Below, in pieces: positions 9,700 through 22,044 of a DNA stretch of 64,000 nucleotides (position 1 is its first letter; each line of letters opens with the position of its first letter). The position numbers were made by a program, and so were the translations under genes. The DNA comes from Epiperipatus broadwayi (Eukaryota > Onychophora > Udeonychophora > Euonychophora > Peripatidae): positions 2,376,909-2,440,908 of the forward strand of contig JAQFVV010012530.1 in the NCBI GenBank assembly GCA_028023455.1, written 5' to 3'. The notes under the pieces are model-generated. The model did no database searches. It worked only from the letters and a program-made list of their open reading frames with translations, and was not told the origin of the DNA.

Positions 9700-12600
9700 A
9701 AAATAAAAAGACTCTAATTAGGCAACTGGCTATATTGATATGATTGTTATTTATATTTTACATGTATGTATAAACCTAATGTACACAGATATATGTGTGA
9801 GGGAAAGCATAATCAATCATATAGGCAATGACTTGAGAGTAAGACTTTAAATATTTTTTTACTAATGTGCATATTATGCGGTGATATATATTACATTTGA
9901 ATAAATAAATATTAGCCTCTCATTACAACCAAATACATTTACATATCTTAAAGTTTTATACATATATTAGAACAAGTATATTTTTCTTTAAATACATTTA
10001 TTTATAGTGCAGTTTTATACGTATATTAGAACAAATATATTTTCTTTAAATACATTTATTTATAGTGCGGTTTTATTGATATGCCAATAATTTTTTATTA
10101 TTGTGTTAATGGAGTAAAAAGGGATTACAGCAGTTTAAATGAATAATACACGATTTATCATCAGCCTAATGTTACATGCGATATATATATATATAAGTTT
10201 TTGTAAACAATCATTTAACATGGAAATAAATTACCGATCTTTTGTATACACAACTAGTTTATTGCGTTAGGATACTATACATCAACAAAGATTTTATATT
10301 TTAGATGGAACATAGGGGAAGAGCATTCTGAGCATATTAAAAATCCAGAGTTAGATACTAGCACATTAATTTATGAAATTTAAATATAATATTAAGCAAC
10401 ATTTAGATACACATAATTCAGCCTCAAGTGATCACAACGTCAAACTATGAAATTTTATAGGTATGACTTACTAAAGAGAGAATAGGATATAGTAATAATG
10501 GTGCTAATGTGCAGGCTGTTTTTATGTTAAGGACTTCATTTATGAGACATAATTGACGGTATGCTTGTGAGATTATCGTTTCGCATCACATGAGACTGGC
10601 TCACCACTCTCCAAATTTACAGAGGTCTCTGGAATGAAGAAATATTTAGCCTGAATGGGATTGCACTGACGGTGCAAAATTCCATTATTCAGCAGGCACA
10701 TTGTCAGGGTCTATTCCCCTATCACAGACTAGAAATGAAGATTATATGGCTTGGGTCTTCCACGATGCACACTTTGGATGAATAACATACAATTTATGAA
10801 AGAGGCCGACATTAGCAACACTTGAACAAAATATAACAATCATTTATAGTGCTTAAAGTAACACATAATATATTAGTTATTCTCTTTTCTTGACGGTATG
10901 ATCAAATTGCTTAAGCTGACTTATTTAAAAATAATTAACATTGACGCATATTATAAAATATAAGACTGATTTTCTCGTTTTAGTAATTTTCTTTTCTTTT
11001 AATAAATTTAAAATATAGAACCCAATTTCCCTCACTCCTATGCCATCTAACTTTAACTTTAACATTGTTTTGGATTTGATACAAAGTGTTCAAAAAATTT
11101 TAACAGCATTGATTTACCTATTTACGTGGCTGATACTCTTTGGAGGTTCCTCCAGACATATAATTATTAACTTAAGTGATGATTAATTATAGAAATGACA
11201 TATGAAAGATATAAAATCATTTACTCTAATTTCCCAAGATCTGCGATCTTAACTTATTTACATTTTGTTTATTAAAGTCATTTTAATCATAAGAGTATTG
11301 TGAAGGTGGAAAATGCTTTCCCCTCTGTCAAATTGCAATAATAATATAATAAGAAAAATAACTTTTAAATCTTTGCAACCCGGCAATTGTAAAATTTTGT
11401 AATAAACAACTTAATTAATTAAATGATGCTCCTTTTTAATGACAGGAAACTGAGCTAAATTTAAACACATTTGCAGTGTTGGGGAATAAATTACTGGCAT
11501 AATGCCTGAACAAAAAAAAAAAAAAACAACATGTTATAATTATATAGAAAATCAATGCTGCACCATTTTAGAATAAGAATTTTGTGAGGCTAATAGAAAA
11601 TTACGTGATTAGTTTTATAAAGAATCATGTAGAAAGTGGATTAAATATTGTTACATAGGTAAGTTAATTTTATAAGGATTTACATTATGTTTCCATTTAA
11701 TTTTAGTTATAGTTAATATACAACTGATATAGAAAATAAGTGGAGGGCGGCACTATTACCTTCATAATACTTTTCTTGATTCTCTTCTTGGGTCACAGTT
11801 CATTATTTTTGATGTGGTTGAAAACTTAAAGGCAAGGAGCATAATTTTTCAGATCAGGTTCAGGGCACAGTTAAATATTCATGGTTTCATTTTAAGTTCA
11901 AGAGGCATTTCAGTAGAAAGTGTTTCAGAAATGGCCAAAAAGAAACGCGCGATGGTTTTACTCCTCTGTCATATTTAAGGTGAACAGTGATGTGAAGAAA
12001 CTTAAAAAACTCTTTCTAAAAAAAACCAAAAGTAAAGTACAATCAAATTTTTACACCCTTTATATGATCCCCGGGATATTCGGAATGCAATTAGTACCTG
12101 TAGCTTGAAGCGCTGTGCAATTTTTGTACAATGGATATTTTTCCACAGGAAGCCCGTCTTTGTTTCGTAAGAAGTTTAAGATAATGCGATCAGTCTGAAA
12201 AATTCTTGAACGATTGTTTTAAATTCTATTTTAATATTTGTAAAGATCCCTTCAATAGATTAATTTTCTGCTAATGGAAAATGTACTTTTATTAATAGCA
12301 ATTCTTGATTTATTTGAGTAACAATAATTAATTTCCTCCCTTTTTCTTTGTTTTAAACCTCATAGTAATGCTTCTAGAAATTTCCAACCCGATCGCTTTA
12401 TCTCATGCTGCCATTATTAATAAAATATACAAAATTTTAAATACATAACATTTCCCAAAAAATTCATATATATTTTGTTAACACAGAAAAAAGGTGTGTA
12501 TATTTTTATTAAATCTATCCCTCATTGTGTGTCCACAACTCTATTAATTCACTTTTTCAAATCGTTAACTTGTTTCTAGGAAAACAGGATTAATATTGAA

Positions 12601-13003
12601 ATGAAAAAAAAAAATCTGTGTAAATAGCAAGTACGTGTACAAGCACAGAGAAATAGACTTTGAACACTGTTGGATAGTACTATGTGTTTTAATAATCGTG
12701 AAATATAATCTGAGCTTCAGATTATCCGCTTTACTAAACAGTGTAAACTTTTCACATTCAAATAAAAGTTTTATTAATCTTTGAAATTGAGAAACTTATT
12801 TATCAAACTATCTTGTAATATGAATTAATTAACTTTTAAATCAAACATGGATAAAATGTTAACTTATGAGAAATGCAGTATTTTTTTTATTCCACTTTAC
12901 AAAGTATTTTATTGACTTTGGTCATCCCTTGAAAATCCAGTGCAGTATATAATTTATTAGTACTACTCATCACTATAAAATTAGAATATTTTGATATTAT
13001 TTT
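9700..13003. other. Non-coding AT-rich stretch with a small tandem duplication
   Basis: A ~64-bp duplication lies at about 9955-10073 (shared AAATACATTTATTTATAGTG). Around 10530-10790 a slightly GC-richer block (GGATTGCACTGACGGTGC) looks like an unidentified repeat. An open frame at 11920-12108 has no recognised motif. This stretch may be host 3' intron or beyond the VAMP gene. The missing transmembrane exon was sought here on the minus strand and not found. Confidence 0.4.
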
Positions 13004-13269
13004 ATGAAGAGTATATAAATAAACTATTTATTTTATATAGCACGATGTTTATAAACTGTAATATTAATAATCAGCATTAAGCTATTGCACATGCGCTTTG
13101 TAGATTTTTAACTATAAATGAATACTCTCACTTCAAACACAAGATAAGTCTTTGGATTCATTCTATCTTTTCCAAAGACTTATCTTGTGTTTGAAGTGGG
13201 AGTATTCATTTATAGTTAAAAATCTACAAAGCGCATGTGCAATAGCTTAATGAAGAGTATATAAATAAA
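13004..13269. repeat. 20-bp direct repeat flanking the hairpin
   Basis: ATGAAGAGTATATAAATAAA occurs exactly at 13004-13023 and 13250-13269. The left copy is separated from the hairpin by 52 bp; the right copy starts inside the final bases of the hairpin arm. This fits a template-switch origin rather than a simple target-site duplication. Confidence 0.85.
13076..13251. repeat. Near-perfect 80-bp inverted repeat (hairpin)
   Basis: The left arm 13076-13155 and right arm 13172-13251 are reverse complements with a single mismatch (CTCTCAC against CTCCCAC), around a 16-nt loop ATTCATTCTATCTTTT. The structure sits between two copies of ATGAAGAGTATATAAATAAA (13004-13023 and 13250-13269), the second overlapping the end of the right arm. 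Its near-perfection marks it as recent compared with every other repeat in the window. Confidence 0.9.
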
Positions 13270-14081
13270 ATAAAAAACAGCAAATAAATTGAGAATTTTG
13301 TATTCATAAGCAAAAAAATATTTATATTGTATAAAAATTATGTTTTTGTTAAATGTCTGCCCCTTCAAATATTATCATATTGTAATTTTTAAAAGGGCAA
13401 CCATTCAAATTCTAAAACTGAAGTAATAATAAACAGTATATCAAATAATTTTTAAAATTATCAAAAAATATTGTTTGGAGATTGTTTCTATTTATAAGTT
13501 TAGAGGAAACATTTCTTAAAGTTTATAGGAAAAAATATTTTCACCATTTAATAATTACTTACATGGTTTTTGAGTAAAAATAAACAAATACTTATAAATA
13601 TATTAAATTATTATTTCAGAGCTTTAGTACAGCAACAGATTCAAAGGTAAAAATTCAATAAATCATTCCCAGTTATGTAACCAAACGGTCCATTAGCAGA
13701 AAAATCATGTGACATTCAAGCATCAGAAGGATAAGACTGAACTTCAATCCATGATCTTTAAGTTTTAAATCCAACATGTTCCTACTGCATTAAATTATAT
13801 GGGGTTAAGTAATGTAAAAAAAAACAAAATGGATTTATACTACTAAATGGCATTAGGGCACATTCGAAAGTCACATGATTTTTCAGGCAATTAACAATAC
13901 AATTATTTATTTATTTAATGATGAAAAAGGAAACATATGATCCAGAATAACTTCTATTACATTGCTCTCAACTTTTAAAAAGAATTTCTACCCTGACATA
14001 TCACCATGAATATCATAATTACTGTATTTAGTTTTTCATTAAACAAAAACTAATAAAGAGTCGATGATTTTAATTACTTAC

Positions 14082-14161
14082 TTTCATATTTTTCCACCAG
14101 ATAGTCGTCTTCAACTTTTTAGCTCCTCTTTGAAAAGCGTCAGAATTAGAAGACAATAATT
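14082..14161 (-). CDS. VAMP4-like v-SNARE, C-terminal SNARE/juxtamembrane exon (partial)
   Basis: Minus-strand exon bounded by acceptor TTTTTAG (ending 14162) and donor GTAAGT (from 14081). It begins with two bases that complete the codon opened by the final G of the exon at 31362-31462 (GAA, Glu). It encodes ELLSSNSDAFQRGAKKLK and then TTIWWKNMK. This is the second half of the R-SNARE motif and the Trp-Trp juxtamembrane segment of synaptobrevin/VAMP proteins (VAMP4: Ser-Leu-Ser-Asp...Arg-Gln-Met-Trp-Trp). VAMPs sit on vesicle membranes and pair with Qa, Qb and Qc SNAREs to drive fusion. The exon ends in phase 0; the following transmembrane exon was not located and may lie left of the window. 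Confidence 0.85.
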
Positions 14162-15260
14162 CTAAAAATATATATATATAAACAAACAAATAAGTCCAAA
14201 ATCTGTGGACTTACACCAAATTAAATAAAATAATGAGTAATAAATAACTATAATAATTCAAAAACTGGTCTCATGAATATATAATTTATTTACAAATAAA
14301 TTTAATTTTATTTTGCTTATTAATACTTTTATTAAATGTGATAAGAAATGCACCAATAATCAAAAAATGTATTTTTTCTTCAATCATAAATTGGATTGAA
14401 AGATTGAATTTGAAATAAATGCATGGGAATCATAAAATAATTAATTCAATCATCAGTTGTAAAAATATTAACTGAATTAATTAAATTATGGATGTTAAAA
14501 ATTATTTTAAGGTTTTTACCGCATTTCTCATTAAATTAAATAAAATTATTTTTTATAAAATATTTTATATATATATCATTTTTCGCTTTTCAATATTCGG
14601 ATATTTTGCAACAGATTTTTCTTGTAATCATTTGTATTCAAATTTAAAAACTAAGAATATGAATAATATCATTATTTTTCTAGTATTTGAAATGAAATTA
14701 ATGCATGTTAAAAATCATAAAAAAGTTAAGTTTTAGTTAAACAACTAAGAGAAATTAAGATTTTGTCCTTCAGTTTTTGATATTTCTATTTTAATTAACT
14801 GTGTTTTTTAATGAATTAGTCATGAAATTCAATAAAAGCATATTTTTAAAAATCGACAACCAGTAAGCACAACTGAAAAATTATTGAACTGACATCAAGG
14901 TATTTTAAAATTGAGCACACCAACACTGTTAGTGGCAACTCTGAAATATTTCACTGCCATATTATATTATCAAAAATACCTAACACATGCACAAAATTTG
15001 AAGAAAATCCATTTAATAAAATTATGTTAAAAATTGATTAATAAGATTTGATCCGAACAAACAAACAGCAGAATTTCTAAGTTAAATAAGAGCATTACAA
15101 CTGATTCTCCTGTCTTTTAACTATTAGATTTACTAACAATAGATGTAAAAACATCAGTGATTTGAATATTGAGAAAAATAATCTTGAAAACAATACAAAG
15201 TAATCTTATGTGATGGATTATAGTTACTCCTTATCCAAAGTCATCCTTAATAGGTATAAG
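14162..15260. other. VAMP intron, AT-rich, no feature seen
   Basis: Lies within the intron between the VAMP exons at 14082-14161 and 31362-31462. The open frame at 14488-14736 is low-complexity Phe/Ile/Lys and is not supported as a gene. Confidence 0.5.
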
Positions 15261-15264
15261 CTAC

Positions 15265-15385
15265 TTGGTTTTAATGCAGTAATAGAGTGGCAGGCTCTGG
15301 AACTCAGTCTGTGGATTGTAACCCAACTCTGCCATTTCCGGTGTTCAAACTCATGAACAATAAACCATTCAATTATTATCCTGTG
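15265..15385 (+). repeat. SINE-like repeat, family C
   Basis: One of the better copies: AGAGTGGCAGGCTCTGGAAC, then ACCCAACTCTGCCATTTCC, then GGTGTTCAAACTC and CAATAAACCATTCAATTATT. GGTGTTCAAAC resembles a tRNA B box, and TAGAGTGGCAGG may be a decayed A box. Confidence 0.55.
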
Positions 15386-15879
15386 AGATTTGATACAAAA
15401 AAAAATTACTATATAATTTTATTAGGATAAATGGTACATAAAATTAAAAAAAACAGTCTCTGTTTTCATTACTAATCATTTTTGCTCTGAGTCTGTAAAC
15501 TCTAGGGTGTTTATTGCAACTTATTATATTTTCCTTTATAATAAAATCACTTCATTATTTTTCTCATATAATCTATTCTGTTTGAATCTACCAAAGACAA
15601 TTCATCAAAACCGATTTATTTTTTGTTCTTTAGATGTACTTCCACAACAACTATTAATTTAAATTTAGGGTCCTTCAAGTTCTTTCCATAACTTAACTTT
15701 TCTTCCCCATTTGCATATTTAAATCCTAATCCTTATATTTTTATTTATTACTTTTTTCCTTTTATATATTATATTAACTTTCTCATTTTTACATCTATTT
15801 TATTTTCATTTCCACTCTACAAATACTTTCATCTTTTATGTTTCTTAAAAACATTTCAATCATTAATTAATAATAAATG

Positions 15880-16475
15880 ATTGGTTTATTAGTAAGGAAT
15901 TCATAGAAACTGGAGCAACAGAAATGTCATAGTGGTCATAAACCTTGGATCTTAAATTCCAACATTTGCCATTCCATCACTGTGCAAAAACTATTTTTCT
16001 AAAAACAAGTCTAATAAAAATTTATCCTTCTCAGCATTTAAATGTACTGATTTTACCTACAACAGCGTCACCTAGTATCATCAAAATAAATTATTTTTTC
16101 CATGCTTTGAGGATGAAATCCACAATTTCCAATCTTTCAAAAATAAAAACTTTATGCTCAGGGTTATATGAATGTAAAATTTACTTAAAATAAATATGCT
16201 CTTTATTTACAAATAATAAAATTGTTTTACTGCTTGGAAGTTCATAATAAGATTAAGCACTGAAAAAGACAATGAGTGAAATTCACGAAATTTAATGTTC
16301 CAGAATCTACCACTTTACCATTGTAACAAACCATGCAAGCTAATAATAATAATTTAATGACTTGGAAGTTTCTAAATTTGAATATCAGAAGTTCTAGAAC
16401 TGGAATTGATTTGAGGATCTTAAGCAAATATTGAGCAATGGGAATACCAGAACTGAAATCTATCCAAGGTTGTTA
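15880..16475 (-). repeat. Cluster of family C SINE-like repeats
   Basis: Three reverse-orientation copies at about 15880-15985, 16215-16340 and 16345-16475. Shared blocks are GGAAGTTCATAA (or GGAATTCATAG), a degenerate GAACACCAGAA, GATCTTAA and CTACCACTTTACCATTG. Each is about 125 bp and strongly diverged. The open frames that overlap them (15945-16193 plus, 16242-16427 minus) are fortuitous. Confidence 0.5.
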
Positions 16476-16479
16476 GGGT

Positions 16480-17940
16480 CCAAAATCTCATATTAGCATT
16501 GCCCTTGCAGCTTCCTGTTTCAAGAAGGTCAAATAATGGTTAAAATATCAAGTGATGTATTTAAACTAAATAATTTCATAAAATTGAATTGGAAATGCCT
16601 ATATGGAAATTTACAGCTTTCAAGTCTGCGACTCTTACTATTTGGTCAATGTCACAGAGCAGATTTGGATCTAAACATTTTTCAAAAGCCTACTTTCAAG
16701 AATGCAAAAATGCTATGATATATCCCTATTTATAACAGTAGCATAGCAAATATAGAAGAGATTAAAAAGTTAAACCACAAATAAAAGTCACGAACATAAT
16801 TTCAATCTCTTAAGAAAAACATAAATTTAAGAAAGCTCTGAGATCTAAATAAATACAAACAATTCTTTCTCATCCAAACTTAATAATTTAATTACTTCTT
16901 TAACTTAAAAGTACAAACTTTTTGCAGATTATTCTTTAGCAGTTTCATAATATATAAATAGCAGGCAGTGATATAGAGAGCTGACTCCATAAAACCTCAA
17001 AATGTTAATTCTAATAAAGACTAAAAAGCATCATAATAGCATCATCCTCAACAAAGACAGGCTGACTGTAAAATATTGAAAAGAGCAGCTATTTTGTTTA
17101 CTAAATATGCAATTAATTAATACTCCACTTTATTCATTACTTATGATAAAGTAATTATAAAATTATTTAGTAAAAACAATATTTACATATATATAATATA
17201 CTTGTACTTAAATATAAATAATTTCCATAAAATAGTTTTCCAGTTTTACATAACTTTCCTTTTAACATTTATAAAATGCCTAGATTGTTTATCACGATCG
17301 CACTTGGAAATATTGTAAACCATTTACAGAATACTATTTGTGACTAAATTTTGGTATGTATTTTGTCTGTAAAGAAAAATTGCATTACAACCTGCATAAT
17401 AATTAATATTCATTCATATATGAATATGCCATTATAATTCCATATAAATGAGGGGGGAAATATATAACTGTAAGAGAGAAGTACAAAAAAAAAAAAAAAA
17501 TCAGCTAATTATCAAATATTTAATCATTTTAGCTAAATATATCATACAGTGGTTCTTTAAACATTGCGATGATGTATTTAATACTTTTGGCAATCAAAAC
17601 TTCAATCCCTTATCCAGCTGTTGAAATTATTAATTTATTTCTTTATAGTGCCTTTAAAATAATCTTTACAATTGAAACAAAAATTACATTCAAATTCACA
17701 TTTTTCTTCATTTGTTTCATATTCTCAATCCGATCAAGATATATCCTTACAATTGTAGTCAATATAGCCACAAAAGCAAACTGAAGAATGTATTAGTAGG
17801 TTTTCAAAATCATATAGAGTATCTTTTTTCAGAGCTTCTATGTTACATCAATAGGAAATCTAAGTTTTATATTTCAATATTGTCATATCTGATCTTGCCG
17901 TCAGAAGTGAACTACCCCAGATTCCTTATCTGATCGGCTT
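16480..17940. other. Intronic AT-rich DNA, no feature seen
   Basis: Only low-complexity open frames (16536-16718, 17569-17933) and an A run at about 17487-17502 were seen. Confidence 0.45.
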
Positions 17941-17947
17941 GAGCAAT

Positions 17948-18540
17948 TGTTGCTACTCACCAATGTATAAACATATGAACAATGAATGTATAAACATAGC
18001 CAAAGGGTAAAAAAAAGTATGGTCAATGTGTAAACATGTGTATAAAATCCTACCAATGGTTAGATTCTCTGAATTAGACTGCTGCCATTAAGGAAGGGGA
18101 TCTGGCAATAAATAGTCAACCTTTATGGAGGCTAGGCAGAGAATGTCTGTCTACCTATATGACTAAACATGCTCTCCATTGAAACGACTTCCAACAACAA
18201 AGGTATTTCTACTATATTCACTAACAATATGTCTATGCAGTGAGGCAAGTACTGATAGGACTGGAAGTGGCTACGATTATGGCAGAATCGAGGAAAGCTG
18301 TTTAGTACAGTCAGAAGTCATTTAACAAACTCGAGGCAAGTTGGCCAGTACAGTTAAAAGAGTTAAGAAAGCTGGAAGTAAATCCAGTCATTTGGCCCAA
18401 ACAGCATAGTATTAATTATGTTTAGCTATGTACAACTGGGAGTGTTCATATTTATATTGATATGACTGTTGATTTAAGGCTGAAATCGCAATTCAGCCAA
18501 ACACAACAGATTTGGCACAACACATAATAAATTTGACCTG
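17948..18540 (+). repeat. Possible solo LTR
   Basis: A moderately GC-richer block starts TGTTGCTACTCACC. It carries a TATA-like TGTATAAAATCC (~18041) with CCATTAAGG 40-50 bp downstream, then GGCAATAAATAG (an AATAAA signal) and GAGGCAAG-type repeats (CTCGAGGCAAGTTGG). This order (TATA, start region, AATAAA) is what an LTR has. No internal region, second LTR or target duplication could be identified, so the call is tentative. It abuts the 3' end of the CR1-like LINE. Confidence 0.3.
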
Positions 18541-19572
18541 TTTCAGTAAAAAGATGACTGGTGATGTGATGTAATGTGATGTACTGTGAACTCCTTAAAC
18601 GGAGTCAGGAATCTCTCAGCAACTATGCCCAAAGAAACCTGTTAGACACTTTACCTTCCCCTTCCATTCCCCACCCTAAACTTTCCCATAATCTGCTCCA
18701 TCCCATTTCCACAACATAATCTTTGTCAACTCTATGGCCTTTATATCTAAATTCCCTTTATCTTTTCCCAAATCCAGCATAAAAACCAATAACCCACTTT
18801 CTTTATAATCACTTTGTTCATATTTATTCTCCCATAACTTCATTATTTGTACCCTTTCTGCTTTCAAGCATTTACATTCAATCAAGAGATGCCTAATATT
18901 TTCTATACCTTCCTTACACAATTTGCAGCCTAAATCACCCATATTTTTCCATTTACATGTATATTCTTTGTTGCTAAAGATCCTGTTCAAGCCTTAAACA
19001 ATAAACTATTTTCCTTACTATTATCACACCCAATGTTCCATTTACTTCTATATATATTTAAACACTTTTTACTCTCCATACTAGTTCTCCATCTCTCCAA
19101 CTCCCTATTCTTTATTAATGCAACTATTCTTTTATCTCATTCTTTACAAATATAACACTCAACATATCCTCCTAACACAATTATCCCACCTTTTATACAA
19201 GTATACTGATATAAATTCTTTATCCAAATCTTTTGCATACCGCATTACCCATCTTGTTGTCTGCCCTTTACTCATAAACCAATTAAATACTATTTAAATA
19301 CTATTTTGGCTATTCTTTTATTATCCATAAACTGCAACATACCAAACATTTTCATTTTACTTTTTGCATCTCTCATATAAAACACTTGACCATCCCATTT
19401 CTCCTTGAACTGCCTCCTTTGCTGTCCACATCTCTGCATCTAATTCATGTCTTCCTACTTCCCTTTGTACTTTCTCTAATTAATCTAATATTCCTTTACT
19501 AACAAATAACGCATCATTACCATATGTTAACCCTGCTACTACAACTCCCTTCCATACAATTCTAACTACATC
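18541..19572 (-). mobile_element. CR1-like LINE copy A, 3' part
   Basis: The minus strand runs from 19572 to a short tandem tail made of CATCA units at about 18541-18580 (plus strand GGTGATGTGATGTAATGTGA), the type of 3' microsatellite that ends CR1/L2-class LINEs. The ORF at 18676-18990 encodes CKLCKEGIENIRHLLIEC, a CxxC...HxxxxC zinc-knuckle-like C-terminus, and GLLVFMLDLGKDKG. About 85-90% of positions match copy B at 25918-26602 by eye. Further upstream, 19380-19560 encodes VWKGVVVAGLTYGNDALF, the post-RT region of LINE ORF2. The element continues beyond the insertion at 20897. Confidence 0.75.
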
Positions 19573-20904
19573 ATATTTATGGTTCTAGTCTTATAGCTAA
19601 AGATGCCACTCTATGGTGCCGTTTTCATGCTAAAACACATAAAAATGCCATATCCGCGGCCGACATGTTCGAACCCGCATTTTCTATAATACAACTTTTT
19701 TGTTGTGCTACAGATTACAGCATGTATGTCGCATCGCAGCAAATAAATTTGGCGAATTCGTACAGTTTTTAAAATTGTTACGGCTTGGTGAGAGGGTGTG
19801 TATATTTGAATTGGATGGAAATGTTGTTTTGATTGAATTTTTTTTTTGTAAAGTATTGAAATGTTCAGATTTTCTAAAGTAATAATTATCAGACTTTTTA
19901 CACTGTACTGTATTGAAGTTTTAAGTGGGAAAATGTTGACAAGATATATGTGTAAAGTGAGTTGGAATTAGGTAACGTGTCAAGTAACGTACTGTTCGTA
20001 ACATTCCACGAGACAAATAATATTCTACCGTGTGTTTATTTTTGAAATAAAAAATAGTGGAAACACAAAAATATCCAGTAAGAAAAGTACAATTCTACAC
20101 TCTTTTTTTAAATTTCATAAAAAGCATATGTTAATAAGTAAAGAAGACATTTTATATATATATTTGTTGTTGTTTAAAAACTTTTACTTTCTTTTTTTCT
20201 CCGACTACTGTTATACTTTGTTGAATATATTTTACGTTTATTGTTATCATTTATTTTATATATGTTAATAAAAAATAAGTATTTACAAAAAGTACAATGT
20301 TGATATTTTTTTATTTTAGTATTACGAACAACAGAACCCTAACCCTAAAACTAACCCTAAACCAAACCCTAAATCTAACCCTACTTTTACTTTTGTTGTC
20401 ATTCTATTTGAAGTAAAAAATAGCAGTAATATCTGTTTGTCTGTAAAAAATGAAAATGTAAAACAAATACTAAAAAAGTAAAAAATAGCGGTAACACAAT
20501 AATATCTGTTTGTCTGTAAAAATTAAAATTTAAAAGGAAGACTAAGAAATTTTACTTTTTATTACGATTATGAGTTTTTAAACAACAACAACAAAAAAAG
20601 CCGTAAACCCACTAAAAAAATATCCGATAGAAAATTGTTTTTTCTAATAAAGCAAAATAAAAAACACGAATCAAATTGTAATTTGTTGATTTTATTTTAC
20701 ATTTACTGTTATCATTTAATTTGTATATGTTAATAAAAAATAATATTTAAAAAAGACGATTTTTTTTATTTTTTTATTTTCGCGTTACAAAAAACACATC
20801 AAAATGATTAAAGACGGCCTGGGAATGTTCATATTTTATAGTTTTAGCGAGAAAACAGTGCCATCGAAAGGCGTCTTTATCTATAATACTAGCACCATAT
20901 TTAT
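19573..20904. mobile_element. 1316-bp TIR DNA transposon with 8-bp TSD, inserted in the LINE
   Basis: The element spans 19581-20896 and is flanked by identical ATATTTAT at 19573-19580 and 20897-20904. Its ends are imperfect inverted repeats of about 70 bp: GGTTCTAGTCTTATAG at the left, and the reverse complement of the right end reads GGTGCTAGTATTATAG. Both continue with TAAAGAYGCC and TGGYRCYGTTTTC. An 8-bp TSD with GG-starting ends fits the Merlin, hAT or MULE range; no transposase was found, so it is non-autonomous. The interior is AT-rich with duplicated blocks and a degenerate telomere-like tract. The LINE reading frame resumes on both sides. Confidence 0.85.
20333..20385 (+). repeat. 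Degenerate telomere-like (CCCTAA)n tract
   Basis: AACCCTAACCCTAAAACTAA and variants (CCTAAACCAAACCCTAAATC) give about eight CCCTAA-like units. It lies inside the TIR transposon, so it is either part of that element or a captured interstitial telomeric repeat. Confidence 0.8.
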
Positions 20905-22040
20905 TATAAAAAAACACTATTAATTTCTTTACCAAACCCTTTCTTTTCTTTGCTTCATTTACCAATTTTTTCTCCCATTCATCCAAGCAATTTTCCTGAT
21001 TACTTAAGATGATTCCCAAATAACTATATCTATCAACTACACTTAACTTTATATCCCCCAATAAAAATTCTATATCTTCTCTTTCCCCAGTATTAATCAC
21101 TATTATATTTGATTTTTCCTCACTAAATTTAATCCCCATCTCTTTACCCATCCTTGCACATATCATCAGCATAACTTCCATATCTTCTCTTCTTTCTGCA
21201 CACAAATAGATATCATCCGCAAAAAAAAGACTCAACAAAGTATATACTCCCTTGCCACCTATTAATGGTATCTCTATCCCTCTTCCCAATCCTTCTATTG
21301 TTTTCTCCATTTCATTTAAATACAACAAAAACAAAATAGGTGACAGGGCATCCTTGTGTTAGTCCGACCCCATTTTTAACTTTAACTGATTTTATATCCC
21401 CTAATTGATAAATATAGTAATTATTTTCATAAAATTTCTTAATAATATTTACTAAAGCTTCATTCATTCCCAAATTTGCTAAACTTACCCATAATCTATT
21501 TCTATTTACTCTATCATATGCCTTCTCTATATCTATAAATCTCACATATAATGATCTACCTAAATTCCTACTCATATCCATAAGTTGTGTAACAACAAAT
21601 AAACTATCTTCTACATACTTACCTCACCTTCCCCCCACTACATTATTCTCTTCTATCCATTTTACAACTCTTCCAGCCACCATATAAGACAAAACTTTAT
21701 ATAAAACTGATGTTACCACGATCGGTCTAAAATTACTTAACTTTCTATGATCCTTACCCTTTCCTTTAAATAATATCTTAATCTTGTATTACTCCAACTA
21801 TCTGGAAAAACTCTCTTCTGTGCCATCTTATTAAAATATGATAATAACTTTACTTTTGCTCTATACTTAAATTCATTACCATCTCTGCTGCCTATCCATC
21901 TAAACCTATTGCCTTTCCACTTTTGAATATCTTCCTTGCCTCATTCAGTTCCTTTTTTGTGAACCTAATATTCCCATTACTAAATGCTTTCATGTTTTCT
22001 ATCACTAAGTCCTTCATATCTAACATCTTTTCTATATCCA
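20905..22040 (-). pseudogene. CR1-like LINE ORF2, reverse transcriptase domain
   Basis: Two overlapping frames carry the RT. 21312-21581 has FIDIEKAYDRVNR (fingers/palm motif A, with the catalytic Asp of F.D..KAYD) and GLTQGCP (motif B). 20905-21334 has FFADDIYLCAERREDMEVML (motif C, catalytic ADD), then GIKFSEEKSNIIVINTG and RYSYLGIILSNQ (motifs D and E). The join between them at about 21312-21334 needs a frameshift, and an upstream part (21590-22040) has stops. The RT copies the LINE RNA at the target site. The frame runs directly into the TIR transposon at 20904, where the natural coding sequence ends (NKYG). Confidence 0.85.
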
Positions 22041-22044
22041 TTCC

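Noticed and set aside
20333-20385. A chromosome end
   Set aside because: The telomere-like tract is short, degenerate, and lies within a transposon bounded by a TSD.
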